DNA from: Pelargonium cotyledonis
Taxonomy: Eukaryota > Streptophyta > Magnoliopsida > Geraniales > Geraniaceae
NCBI GenBank assembly: GCA_036897625.1
Contig: JAYMTA010000028.1
Location: 1 to 64,000 of the forward strand
Direction: 5' to 3'
DNA: 64,000 nt
Under the pieces are notes generated by a model. It was not told where the DNA came from and ran no database searches. It saw only the letters and a program-made list of their open reading frames with translations. The position numbers were made by a program, and so were the translations under genes. Below, in pieces: positions 1-12,200 of the stretch; within the stretch, counting starts at the first letter, position 1, and every line of letters starts with the position of its first letter.

Positions 1-1
1 C

Positions 2-133
2 CGAGAACAATTGGCCGATCTAGATTTGCGAGTTATTATAGATTCTTCGTTGGCAGAATGGAAAGTTTTAAAGGAGGAAGGATTTTTACAAGGCAAATCT
101 TCATCCACGCTTAGGTTATTACATAATTTTTAA
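2..133 (+). pseudogene. rpoC1: rpoC1 fragment (plastid RNA polymerase beta' subunit)
   Basis: An open frame runs in from the window edge for 43 codons and ends in TAA. Its first 20 residues include [17 protein letters not shown] followed by AEWK, which matches the conserved stretch of plastid rpoC1 (land-plant form [26 protein letters not shown]). The protein is the N-terminal beta' subunit of the plastid-encoded polymerase, so this is green-lineage plastid sequence. After the EEG at codons 25-27 the match stops: the expected GNEWEDRK is replaced by serine- and leucine-rich sequence and then a stop. About 55 bases after EEG, in another frame (from 135), VGRR appears, which normally follows about 10 residues after EEG. 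I read this as a truncated or frameshifted remnant. It could instead be an exon end or the edge of a plastid insert in mitochondrial DNA. The family call is firm; the pseudogene call is moderate, because the upstream part is outside the window. Confidence 0.7.
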
Positions 134-3100
134 TATGGTTGGTAGACGAACAAGTTTATAGGTTTAATATTATTTGTGGAAATCCTAGCATATTGTATGC
201 AGTCCAAACGAGAAAAATGTAATTACTTCTTATCGATGCATTATTAAAAATAAACAAACACTAAAACTTTTCGTATATTTTTAACAGAACAATTCTAGAA
301 CCCCTTAGTGTGAAGCTTGACTAAACCCATGTAAACCTTTTTCTTTTTTGGGTATTACTCTATGCCTAATTATTATAAGAATCTCTCATGATTGAAACCC
401 ATTCCTGGTAAAAATTGCCGAATTAGTAACTAAAAAAGGATGTTCCGAATCTACCAATTTATCTTGAGGTTTGCTTTTTTTTACTCTATTAAAAGGGCTT
501 AAAGAAGTATAGGCTTTTTTACTACACTATATAACTCAACTTTTTGGGTTAATTATACCTCCCACGAATACAATACTATAAAAATAGAAGGCTATCAAAC
601 GAGAATTTGTACGTGAGTTCAAAAGAGACTCTGCCTTTGTACTCTTCGAAGCATCGTTACCTTGTTTGGTAGCACCGTAAGTAACCTTTACTTAGCGTAA
701 AAAAGTAATAGAACTGGCTAAGGATCTGTTGTATCTTAGTATCCTGCGGGTATTGGTTACCGATTTACAAAAAAATGAAATAAAAGATATTTTGTATTCA
801 AGGAACACCAGAGAAAGAATAATGAATAAAGCAGCCTGATAAACGAAACCCTTCTACTTGGTTTGAAAGTTGGCTGACTCCTTTTTGAGTTTTTGAATTC
901 CTTAGATGCTAAGCCGGTCTTCCTGTAAGAAATCTGGTATTACAGGTATGAAGATACAGCTACACGGATAGAGGGGTTAGGTTAAGATAACATGTAAGCA
1001 AGAGATTCTTTATTGATGGGGTTAAGAGATTCAGCTGCTTTTATTTTATAATGCGGAAATGGAGTATAGGAATTGTCAATCAAAGTAGGGAGTTCTTTCC
1101 TTTCTAATCCGCATAAAGTAAACCAGGACTAAGGAATCTCGTACCAAAGTATTAGAAGTAGTAGTTACAGTATTCTATAGGGATTCTAAGCAAGCAAGTA
1201 AGAACCCCTAATAACTAAATCAGGAACAAGGAATATAATAAACATATAAGAGAAATCCCAGGGCTAAAACCCGTCAAATTATAGGCTAATTTCCTTAGTA
1301 CCTCTACAAACTGCAGCCCTGCCTTTAGGTACTTATATATAGAAGCAGTCCCTCGAAAAGTATCCATACTTAAATAAAAAGGAAATACTGGATAAGTAAT
1401 ACAAATAGAGTTTTGCTATAAGATTATAAGATCCGTGTCTCCGCTATTTTAAGCTAGAAGCTAGGTATATTTCTTACTTGCTAAGCATTATCCCCTTTTT
1501 TAATTTAGATTCGAGTTCAAAAAAAGAGTCCTGGCTACGTACATTAAAAAAGGAAGGCCTAGCCTAAAATTTATTAGAGTAAAGGGTCTCGCTTATTAAA
1601 AGGTACCTACTTGATATACATGCTATAGAAAAGTTAAGGGATCGTCTAGATTAGAATCAAAGTTTCATTCTTTTTTAACTAAAAACCGCTAAATATTTTA
1701 GTTACTCAATAATCTATTGATCTAAAATCGAGGAGTTTTGAAAGAATTTATAGAGCTCAAATAAAAGGGTTCCCAATCTCAGGTTGGCGGCTAATCCAAT
1801 AGTTAAAAATTCGATACACCAAAACTTCGGGCTGCTATAACTGGCATAATAGAGTCCGGCGAAAGATATGCAAATAAACTACAATGATAAATAGTGGTAA
1901 AGTGATTCCGGAATTTTTTACTATGCGAAAATAAAATATAAGTGCCCGGTAAAGCTAGCCTTTGACCCATCGGTATTCGTTCTAAAAAACAAGACTCTTT
2001 TTTTTCATGAAAACATACGGGATCCTAGGAAATAGATATATATATTAGAAGTAAGCAATAGAATATCGTAAAAATTACTAAATACAATACAGAATACAAA
2101 ACCTATTCCCCCTGTCGGGAACTCCCCATACTGTGTAGTAAATTTTCCAGTACCGGAGTTTAAAAAAAAAGATGTCATTAATCTAACTTAAAAGTATTTA
2201 ACAGCTTTCATAAATATTCATAACATTTTTATTACATGGTTGACACAAAGAATTAGTAATCAACCTAGCGCCTTTCTATTCCAGGAATCTTATCTGCTGG
2301 GCTGCTTATTTTCTAATAGTAAGCTGGATTAACTAAAAGAAGCTCTGTGAGCTAAAGATATTCTTAGAATTTCCCCTACTCAAGAGTCTATGTAATATAA
2401 ACTTTCTCCACAGGCTAAGGGTTAATGACAGGCATCTCAAGACTATCCCGAGTACTAAAAAGTATAGAATAAGTAGTGAAACTCAGGTTTACAACTCTTT
2501 ATGAATCTCGACTGGAAATTAGATAGCAGCATACCCTAGAGTTCTTTACCCCCACCCGTTTTTTCATGAAATTCGTTAGTCTAATCAACAGCTGACATAA
2601 CTTTATAGACTTAATCTTATAAAATAGAAAAATCAATTAACTAAAAAAAGAATTAGGATACTTATTACAATATATCCGGCTTCAAAAGGGCCTAGTTAAC
2701 AAAAAACTTGCAATTCCTATAATCCGAATTTTTTGAGAAAGACATGCTTTTAGCTAGAAAAACTTTTACCAAATAGACTAGTCCAAACAACCTTCTTAAT
2801 TTTTTTATTTTATATAGTTACGTTATAGAATATATCGAGTACATAAAAGTAAAGCAATTAAGCAACTGAAACCCATTTTTTCTTAAAAGCTAGGCTCTGT
2901 ATCTCTATCCTATTCATCATAGCTATAACATTTTTCTAGCTGTATCTTACTCAGAACGATACCTTTCCCAATATCGGGACCTATAACCTCTTAAGAGCTC
3001 TAACTTTTAGGAAAGGATAAGATGTACTTTGGTGCAGGGGAATTGTTTAGCTATAAGCAACCTCCATATATGTTACGTAGAATAATACACAGAATAGACT

Positions 3101-3229
3101 TGACTACTAAAATAAGCTAGTAACTTGACAGTTTAGTCAACTTTGGAAGCCCTTGTTTTGAAGTAACCTTTATAAAAAGGAGTCCAATAGTCTAATGAGT
3201 ACGCATACATACACAGATATACCATCTAC
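134..3229. other. gene-free AT-rich spacer
   Basis: No reading frame reaches 60 codons and I recognise no RNA gene. The stretch is unique AT-rich sequence with short G/C punctuation such as AGGAATC and GGGATTCC. A run of alternating AT lies near 2035-2045. Nothing else could be supported. Confidence 0.6.
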
Positions 3230-3640
3230 TGACTTCCTTGTTGACTTCTGTTTTCTATTGCCTTTGATTTGGATTTGAGTTAGAGTTTTATTTAGTATTA
3301 TTTATTAGTAAGGAAGGGGAAGCAGGATTATAAGAAAGGGATCCAGACTAGAGGGATTCCGGGTGCTGCTTATGGGTCTTATACCTGGAGCTTGTATTAC
3401 TGTACTCTTTTTGTTGCTGTGGTACTAGGGGCTCTTGTAGCTAGTTATAGTTATTGTATTCTATGGCTTAGTAGTCTTATACTTTTATAGGTTCTAGTAT
3501 ATCTTATATTCTAGTATTCTAGTATTGTATTGGGTTATGTCTTAATGTAATGGATTATTGTTCTTGCTTTAAGAGATGTTACTCTTGCCTTATGTGTTTA
3601 TCGTTAGCGAGTAAGCAAGCTTATCTGATTCTTCTTTTGC
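3230..3640. other. compositional island I (T/G-rich, repetitive words)
   Basis: The top strand is T- and G-rich and reuses words such as TTCTAGTAT, CTTATA and TAGTAT. It largely lacks the AAGGAATCC-type motif of the flanking spacer, apart from a GGGATTCCGG near its start (about 3353). Stops occur in every frame, so it is not an intact gene. It resembles the later islands (28.6, 33.8, 40.1, 54.6 and 57.9 kb) in texture. It may be an old dispersed element or a decayed coding segment; origin unknown. Confidence 0.35.
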
Positions 3641-6590
3641 TTCTTCTACGGACCTAGATTCCTTCTCAAAAAGGTAAGCAACCTAAAAAATATAGCGTAA
3701 GAGGTGTTAAATATCTGAAATTAGGAATCACCTTACTGAATAGGCTAACTTGCTTTTTAGTGCATTTAAATAGCCTTCGGTTGCGTTTTAATATTCCTAT
3801 AATGACTCAGGTTTTGTTGTCCTTAATTCCTTTTATTTGTATTCTGTTCTTTGCCTTTGTTTGGTTAAAGGAGTTATAGAGGATTGACTCCTATTGTTAT
3901 TGGAATTGGATAGTTTAAAGTAGTTTAAATGGATTAGAGATATGATGTTGTAAGGTAAGCTACTCAAGAATTTTTTAGTAGAACCCCTGCTAAAAACCCG
4001 AAATGTACAAACATACTACTCGGTACCTATACAGCGGATAAACAGCATTCTAGATAATAACTTCGGCATTGTTTGCTTTCATCTGTATTCCTATTTACTT
4101 TTCTTTTACTGGAAAGGAATTTTTTGAAGGTAATTGTAATTAAGGGCAAGGAGTTTTACAAAGATAAGACAAGGATAGAGTTTCCTGCTGTTAACTTTCT
4201 TTTTTAGGAGCTCTAAATATCTTTCTAATCTAAGCAGGCATAAAAATAGAATATGTAAAAATAAGTTTAATGGGCGGGCTCGCTTAGGTTTTTGTTCATG
4301 GAAATAGCCTTAGAATTCGTTTTAATATCCCTTATCCGAGACTTTACTAGTTTAATTGAATAGTTGACTAAGGCAGTTTGTAATATCTCAACTTGAATGG
4401 CTTTTTGATAAGATAATAAAGTCTAATCTTTTTTAAGTCTTATATAAAGAATTTTCAGATACGTACAATGCTTTGGTTTTTACAAGAGATTCTGCATAAT
4501 AAATCTTAAAAGCTTTGTTTCGTCTATAGACAACTTCCTTAGTCCTGAGAATTCTATAGGATTAGACTTATAATTTATGTTTACTAGTTACTACTAAGGA
4601 ATCTAATATGTCACTCTTTGCTCGAATAAACTTGGAAGATATCCTGTCATCATTGTGAAAGTGAAAGTTTAGTTTCATATAGTTCTTAAAAATACTATTT
4701 GCTTTGCAGGTAACAACTAATTTAAGATAGACTAGAATAGAAATTAAAAGAACACTTGAATAAGGTTACATTTGTTCCAGAAAGGTCCTTATGAGGATTG
4801 TTGAATCAAGTATTTTAAGGAAATTTTCTCAAAACGGAAAACTAGGTACAGAACAAACCCCTAATATAATAAAAAAGAGTTCCTCACTTTTCCTGGCATT
4901 TTTTGTTAGGAAGCGCAGGAACGCGACATATAACCCCCTTCTTAGGGCTGCATTCTGGATTTCTCCTTAATCGTTATGGGAGATTCTTAGTAAGTTTTCT
5001 TTTTGATATCTACTAACTCGGGTTTCCAAGTCAACTAAATTTAAAATATAAGGTACGGGTTGTGAAAGTCTACGGAAAGGTATTTTCTATAAGGACCTTT
5101 ATAAGTGTTATACAGAGGTTAATTCCTTTTAAGAAGGGTTTAAAGAGAATCTACAACTACTATATAAAATGTATAAGAGAACTAAAGAATAGACAGAATC
5201 TAAAATAAGCTTTTCTTGTATCTATTATCCTATAGATAGGAAGTCCGGGAAATTTCCGTTTTGCTTCGTTGGGTACGCCTTTTCAATAATAAGTACATAA
5301 AAACCTCGGTAGCTTCTGTAAATATACACCATAACTTTTGCTAGGAATTCCACTTTAAATCTTCATAACTAGAAAGGTAACAGGCCACTTCCGGAGGTTT
5401 TCTACGGAGTCTTTTTTGGTATCCAGATTCTTGCAAATCCAAGATTGGCTTAATATTTTAAAAGGTTTCCTCTCTCATAGAGGAAAAATTCCTAGGTATC
5501 AAACCGTAAATTCAAAAAGTTTTTTAAATCACGTTTTTTTTTCTTTTGCTTAGTACAAAACAAGCCCCAGTGAAAAAGTTAAGTAATAGACCTCTAGAAA
5601 TAAAATATAGAGAAAGCTCCAAGAATTAATAAGTGGGCTCAACGAATCCGTATTAGCCAGTTAAGGTAAGCTTTGATTGGATGAATAACCTGGAACAGCT
5701 AGTAATACTTCATAAACAAGCGTGTATAACTGGGGCTGGTGTCCAATATATCTAACTAAGGGGAAGGTGGTTGAAATGAATAGGAGCTTGGGAACCCTAG
5801 AAACCTAGGTCTCCACTTTAGGCAAACAAAAAAGTTATTACATATGAGAACTCTTAGTGGATATATATTTTTCTATTATAAATTCTCGGAAGACAACCGC
5901 TTACAGCTTTTCCGGTTAGTTTTGCATTACAGTATTATTCTAAAACACATTAATAGAAATCTTTTTAACTTTCGAAAAATCCTCTCAAAGTTTCATTTAG
6001 CGGCAGCTTTTTTATGTACTATAAAAAGGGGTTCTATCTATAATCTGCTTGAGCAACATGTCAATTATTTCGAAAATCTAAGTAAATAGGGTAAATAGGG
6101 TTCGCGGTGTTCAATAGTGTAAGATGAAAAAGTTAGATACTCCTGCTGTTGTAATTAAAGAAATCCTGGAATAAAGAGTTAATAACTTCACGGAGTTTTA
6201 GATATATCTTTGACTGTAATTGCTAGGTGTAGTTAGTGATAGCTCGAGAAAGTGCTAATTTGTTGGTTTGGTGAACACAGTATGTCGTTTTTGATAAACT
6301 TAAGCCAGATAAGATAAAAGGATCCAGTTAATCCTAAAAGTCGGGTCATCCTAATATTTCAGTGGTATTTTAAGTCCTCTGAGAAAAAACCGAACAATAT
6401 GAGAATTTACAATAAATAAATAGGATATCTGATTTATAAGATTATAAACATTCACACTAGCTTTAGCCCTGGGTTACCCTTTACGGTTTACCCTTTACTT
6501 TGAAGTTGGATAGGCTCGTGTAAACAGCAAGAACAAAGGTAACTGAAGTTATTAGTAGGATTTGGGGGGTTCCTCAGGCTGGATAGTCAG
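3641..6590. other. gene-free AT-rich spacer
   Basis: No gene is supported. One frame of 81 codons (5844-6089, opening with ATG) has no recognisable domain and sits within chance expectation. The rest is AT-rich spacer with scattered GGATTCC-like punctuation. Confidence 0.55.
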
Positions 6591-6591
6591 A

Positions 6592-6663
6592 GCTCTCTTT
6601 TCCGATTGGTAGAGCACTGGGTTCTACTATAAGCAAGCAGGGGTTCAAAACGTCTTATGCAAG
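6592..6663 (+). pseudogene. tRNA-like element with CUA in the anticodon position
   Basis: The D-arm 3' half TTGGTAGAGC ends at 6615. Counting on with canonical tRNA lengths gives a 5-base stem (6617-6621), a 7-base loop TTCTACT with T33 in place and CTA at 34-36, a stem, a 5-base variable region, a T-stem AGGGG, and the loop TTCAAAA at 6644-6650. T-stem pairing is 4 of 5 and anticodon-stem pairing 3 of 5. GCTC at 6592-6595 can pair with GAGC, but the D-loop is then about 16 bases, twice the usual length. The acceptor halves do not pair. A CUA anticodon would read UAG, but with these defects a decayed tRNA is the likelier reading. Confidence 0.4.
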
Positions 6664-6900
6664 TAAACGATCTCAGATATGTCTTGTTAAGGACTTCTAA
6701 GTTAGTTTTTTTTTATTAAAAACAGATTACTTATTTGTGTAGTAGGAAACAAGTTGTACGCTGGTTCTGTATCGTAGAGTGGCATAACTAATCCCCCAAA
6801 AGTGGGATAAAGTGACGAGCATAGCTTTTTCAAGACCGCAGCATTCTGCTTTGCATTTACTTTGCATGTCAATTTACTGGATCAATTGCTCTTAAAGGCA

Positions 6901-6995
6901 GCGAAAACTAGACTCCAATTAGAGACAGCCTGCTAAAGTATAAGATAAAAATCCTAAAAAGAATTGCTTTATTTAAGAATTCTATTAGAAAAAAA
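6901..6995 (+). repeat. diverged dispersed repeat, copy 1
   Basis: This segment and 25668-25750 share GCGAAAACTA at the start, then CCAATTAGAGA, ATCCTAAA, GAATTGCTTTATT and finally TCTATTAGAAAAA, in the same order and orientation. Short length differences lie between the shared blocks. No reading frame or tRNA arm was found inside, so the unit is of unknown nature. The divergence suggests an old duplication. Confidence 0.6.
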
Positions 6996-7447
6996 AAATT
7001 AATATGAAAAAAGCTCCTTAATACAAAATTTAGATCCACCTTAGACCTCTTCTTTTGTTCGATTACTAATAACTTTTGAAAAACAAATCTTATACTGTCA
7101 GGTTTAACCGAGACGAATAGGAATCTCTACATCAAACTAAAAGAATGACGAGTGGAAGCCTTATATTAGGGTCCTCACAGTTAGAAACTTTTCTTAATAA
7201 CTAATGTTATTTAACTAAGGAATCCCTTGCCTTGCTTAGGTTTGGAAAGATTAAATTTAGAAGTTTTTATTAAAACTCTACTATTCTTCAATATGAGTAA
7301 AAAACAATAGGTAGTAATAGCGGAAAAGACTTCACTTACGGGAGGAGGTTTTCGTTTTACAAAAACTTAATACTAGAACCTTGTAATACTCGTTGCCAGT
7401 TAAATAAAGTCCCTTAAGTAACAATATTAAAGGAGTCTTTTTCAGTA

Positions 7448-7516
7448 GTATATAAACCCTGGTTAGAACAAAGGAAGAAAATTCTTAGAGCATAGGTTCG
7501 AAACCTGTTGTATAGA
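7448..7516 (+). pseudogene. trnF(GAA)-like element, 69 bases
   Basis: The acceptor halves GTATATA (7448-7454) and TGTATAG (7509-7515) pair at 6 of 7 positions. The T-arm is perfect: ATAGG, loop TTCGAAA, CCTGT. The anticodon stem AAGGA/TTCTT pairs fully and resembles the AAAGGA-CTGAAAA-TCCTT arm of organellar tRNA-Phe. The loop here is AGAAAA, six bases instead of seven, and still contains GAA. The D-arm, which includes CTGGTTAGAAC, is 13 bases where about 16-17 are usual, so the 5' D-stem strand is shortened. It may be a decayed trnF, or a functional tRNA of unusual form. The tRNA ancestry is fairly sure and the Phe identity moderate. Confidence 0.55.
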
Positions 7517-9159
7517 GATAAGTCTGAAAGCTTTGATTAGGGAAAGTACCTGTTCTCGGTCAAAAGTATGTAATCTTGATTTTTTATCTACTTATTGTGT
7601 GTGTATGACTTGTACTTTTAAAAAACTCCCCTACCAAATTTCAAGATAAGGGGCTCCTTTAAAGTTGAGTAGCTCAAAACTTGCCCGGCTTTTTCTCTAC
7701 TCCCTGCGAGCTTGACTTCATCCCTATATCTGGGGTAATCAGAAACTTAGAAAAAGGGTCTACGCACGAGGGCTACTCGGAACGGCGGTTATTCATTAAT
7801 TCATATGCAAGGATTTACTTATTTAATCGGCAAAGCAGGGATTTGACTTCCAAAACTAAAAAGGAGGACCTCAAATTCTGCAAATTATCTAGAATCTCCT
7901 TGAATTTTAAAAACTTTAGTCCTCATTTGAGTTGGCGTTTTATTTCCTGCCCCTTTAATTGCCTTGTTAGCTTAAAATACTTTATTTGCGTTGTTTTATT
8001 CGTAAAAAGCTCCGGTTGTTTCGTAAACGAAGTACGGATATATATTTACGATACCTGGAGTATATCATATAGGGCACCAGAATAACTCTTATAATTAAAC
8101 ACACAAAAAAATCATAAAAATTTAGTCATGAAAAAGGAAGACCTTAAATTACTGAAGCGGTCCACTCTAGATTATATTAGTCTAATAAAAGATTCCTGTT
8201 TGAAAGAAACTTTTAAAAGAGTCACTTCATTGTCTGCTCAACGGTAAATATCTTTGGAAATTGGCTACTACGCAGACTATGACTTATTTTCCTCTACTAA
8301 GTTCCCTATAGGATATGCTACACTTACAACTCTATAATAGTTAAATTGCCCTTTTTTATAAGACTTATATGTATCCTCTCGGAAGATTCTCCTAATTTTC
8401 AGGAGTATTTTACTTTATAATAAGAATCCGAATTCTATAAGCAGGTTCCAACCTTAATACGTGCGTAAATTAGCATTTACCTATAATTCCGTATCTCGAG
8501 TTAGTAATACAGGAGTTTTTAAGTGTTCGGGTAATTATTAGTGCAACAAGTCGAGTTCTTGGGTATATCATAGAATCTTTTTCCAAAAACAGGGTACTCA
8601 ACGGTCTTTTACTGGTGTTGTGCTGCGAGCCTCGCTATTTATTATGTATGATTTAATAAAACAAAAACTATAGAATCTTGATGGGGCTAATATTTTTAGG
8701 AATTGAACTGCTTTCACCTTATCGAGGGCTTCTCTATTGAATAGACTTTTCCTAAACCCACGACGGGATAAAGCTTAGGTAGCAATAGCCCTAAATTATA
8801 AGTTTTTTTAATTACTCAACTGAGCCCTACGCCGCTGCCTTAAAAATGAGGCGTTGGAAGAGTCTTGCTCATATATTGATATTTGAGTAAAACTAGATTG
8901 TCCTTATAAAAGAAAACCAGTGAAAACCCTAAAATTTATACAAAAAGACTATAGCAGAACCTCAGATTAAAGAAAATCTAGGGTGAAAAAAGTTATACGA
9001 AATCTCATATTAGAGTTACCTGGGAGTTTGTAGCCCATATATATGATCGAGAACTTATAGCTTGATAAAAAAGTCTTATTCCTTACACAGAAGTCTTCCT
9101 TTGTTTTCAGTGGAAGTTTTTAGGGTTTCCTACTTGTCTCGAATAAGCTCATGTTAACA
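7517..9159. other. gene-free spacer with one chance-length open frame
   Basis: A stop-free run of about 138 codons crosses 7669-8085 and could start only at TTG near 7681. It shows no family motif, no upstream ribosome-binding sequence and mixed composition. A run of this length is expected about once in 64 kb at this base composition. I leave it as spacer. Confidence 0.5.
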
Positions 9160-9229
9160 AGGATTTCTTACTCGGTAGAGTACCGTGACAAGCAAGGAGC
9201 AAGACAAGGTTCAAGACCGACCCTACATA
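9160..9229 (+). pseudogene. tRNA-like element (pair member with 26.4 kb)
   Basis: ACTC-GGTA-GAGT (9170-9181) forms a 4-bp D-stem, but its loop is only four bases. From the A at 9182 there are exactly 27 bases to the T-loop TTCAAGA (9210-9216), the canonical spacing. The anticodon and T stems are mostly unpaired, so it is decayed. It shares CGGTAGAG and AAGGTTCAAGACCG in the same arrangement with 26367-26415, so the two are probably old copies of one gene. Amino-acid identity is not readable. Confidence 0.45.
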
Positions 9230-12200
9230 TAAACCTTACCCTGTCCGCAGTGGACTTGTGTGTCTCTAGTCTAATGTAACTGAGTTCGAAAAACCAATAG
9301 AGATTTCTTTATTTCAATTTTAGTATAACCAATACCAGCTTTTTAGGGAATTCTACTTCTTCTCAAGGTATCCCGTAACTTGATTCGTAAATTGGAAATA
9401 TCCTAAGCTTGTTGATAGCTAAATCTCTAGAAAATGAATATAGTACTCTTAGAAAGGCCCCTCTTCAGTATCTAAGAAAGACTCAGGATTATATGAATAC
9501 AAATAAATAATAAGAATAGTACTCAAGTTATTATCTAGTAGAATGTCTTTTATCAGAGAGCATGCAGTTTAGCTCCTCAGTAAGCTGTTTTTGTACAAAA
9601 AACTTAAATTGCCTGAGATTTTCTATATTAGAGATTTTATTACCTTATTTGCTAAACCGGAATTTTTATACTAGAGAATACCCAAGGAATATCATCCTAA
9701 GCTGGCACACTAGAAAAACTCTATCTCTTAGGAAACTCCTAGAAGGCTTTTAGCTTAACCCTCTATCGAAAATGGAAACTGGCGACCCCCTTTTATTAAT
9801 ATCCTGTTAGTTAAATGAAAGTAAGATCCAGGAGCACCAATTAATAAAGTTTCTAAACCCTTAAAATAAACTCTTAAAATTAATAAACCCAATATAATAA
9901 AGCTCCAACAAACCAGTTAGGGTTGCGCATAAATATCATAGAATAGATTTTATTAGTGTTTTAAGTTCCTTATTATCACTTGTACGAGTATCTTGTAAGT
10001 TCTCCATTATCTTCGGAAAGGTCTTTGTTTGATTGGTTTTTATAGAGAGAAAGAAAGACCCTAAATTCCGTATCTATTTGCTTCATATAGGTCTTAAGCC
10101 TTTGTACTACCTGTATCCTTAATTTTGGATATCGGTACCTACTTATTATGATAGGTAAGAGAAACCCCTAACAAGAAAAGATCTATAAGGCAGTTTTCTT
10201 TACAGAATCGGGAACCCTTAAATTAAAGGAAGGGTGCTACTAGAAAGCCCGGATTCCTCCTATAAATTAGATAAGTAGAGACCCCTCGTGAACTAAACGT
10301 CTTGACTCTTATGAGATCGGGCATAAAAGACTTTACTAAAAAGGAATTTTTTTTCCTATAATACAAAAACTCTGAAATATTCAAAATCTCATATGAGTTT
10401 TTATTAGTTAGCTCCCCCTTTTTCTAAAATTTAGTGTATAAGAACTAATTATAGTTTAGGTTAAGGAAAGTTTCTAAATATTTATCGCTTCACTTGAAAA
10501 AAAACTTTACTCCACAAATACAAATGAAACAGAAGATTTTGTACTATTTCGTGTACTCGGAGGTTTCCCAGGATTCACTTTATCAAACTGCTTTTAGAAC
10601 TGATTCTGAAACCTTTTATCTAGTAGACAACATAACTCATGAATAACTTCTAGTGAATTTGGTAGCGAATTAGGATTGTCTATTTTAAGGATAATAAGAG
10701 AGTCAATACCCTACCTATTTGAACACGGGGACATTTCCTAAGTTTGAAGGGAAAAAGCATAAGTATAAGTATTTCGAGAGATACTAGACCTAGCTCTTTT
10801 TAGTTATGGGTAGTAAACATTTAGTAGAGAGCTTTAGAAATTGATCAGTAGCAGGTTTTTAAGAGTTTTTTCCTCCTACGGGTTATAAAGGCCTGTACTA
10901 TAAATAAGGGGGAAGTGCTACAAAAAGTATACCTAAGGAGCTCCCTTTACTCAACTACAACTGCGGGAAACTACTTTCACTTTTTGAGATAGAAGCAGAG
11001 AGATAAGTTTTAAAGCAATATTCAGAAATAAATAGACACAAAGAGTATGAAGACATCGGGTTCTCAGCACGGTGTTCTAATCTCATTTCAGTACTTGTTG
11101 CAATAGAGGTCCTACATATGATCAAAAAAATATAGGTCCATGTTTATGTTCCTTGTCAGTATTAATAGAGAAGTGGCCCGCAGTAACCTCAATAAAGTTA
11201 AAATAATTTGAAGTTTTAGAAATACATGCTACTTATAACCGAGACCCTTCCTTACAGCTCAGCAAGAAAGCTCGTTACTCAGTAGAGGCTCACTAAGCTA
11301 AGGAAACTTTTAGGATTAAGAGTTCCAAGAGAGCTCTTTTTATCTCCGCCAACTGCATTTTGTAGACTTTTTGTCTAATTAAAGTGTTCCCATAAGGGTC
11401 CCGTACTTTCGAGACCCGCGTAGATGAAAAAGCTAGTAATAGGCAGAACTTGAGCCTACGACATGCACGCCTGTGTATCCTTGTTTTACCCACCCAGTTC
11501 CTTTATAGTAACTCTTTTTCAATAAATTTGAAAGGATTCTTATTTTTTACTTTGAATAATTAACTCTCAAATCTACAAGGGACTCTACTCATAACTGGGA
11601 AGTACTCTATAGTGACTAAGGCGAAACTTCTATTTTAGCTTAGTATAAACTCCTCTTTAAACCAGAAGCATATATATAATTCGACTCTTCGCAGTTACGA
11701 GCTTGCCAAAAAAGTCATTCTTACGGTATTCGTATTTTTACTTCGTTTAGACTGCTAGTATTTTAATTACTTATATAGAAAGAGTATGAAATGATTTAGA
11801 TCTTAGTGTCTGCTTTCCAATGTAGTTAGTAAAGAAAGCAGTTCTTTTCCGTGGAGTCTTTTTTAAGGGAACTCCTTATTAAATAATAAAAGAATCCGAT
11901 TACAAGTCATATTAGTCACGACCAAAAGAAATTCGGCCTAAATATCTTCCGATTTTCGTAAAATGAGTCTTTATGTATATCAACTTTGAATCCCTACTTT
12001 TTTCTCAACAACGCCAACTTGAACACAAGACTCTTTGTAATGCAACCGCGGGCAAGAGACAAAAATATGAATAATAAGCTAACTTACTTAGTTAAAAGAG
12101 GGAATTTCTTTCAAGAGCGGGAAGAATTCTTTGTCTAAAAAGAGTTTCGGATACTCGTGAATGAAAGAAAGCTCTTTATATTTCACCTCAACCAGGAAAT

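Noticed and set aside
7681-8085. 134-codon frame as a gene
   Set aside because: TTG start, no motif, no upstream signal, and a length expected by chance at this base composition.
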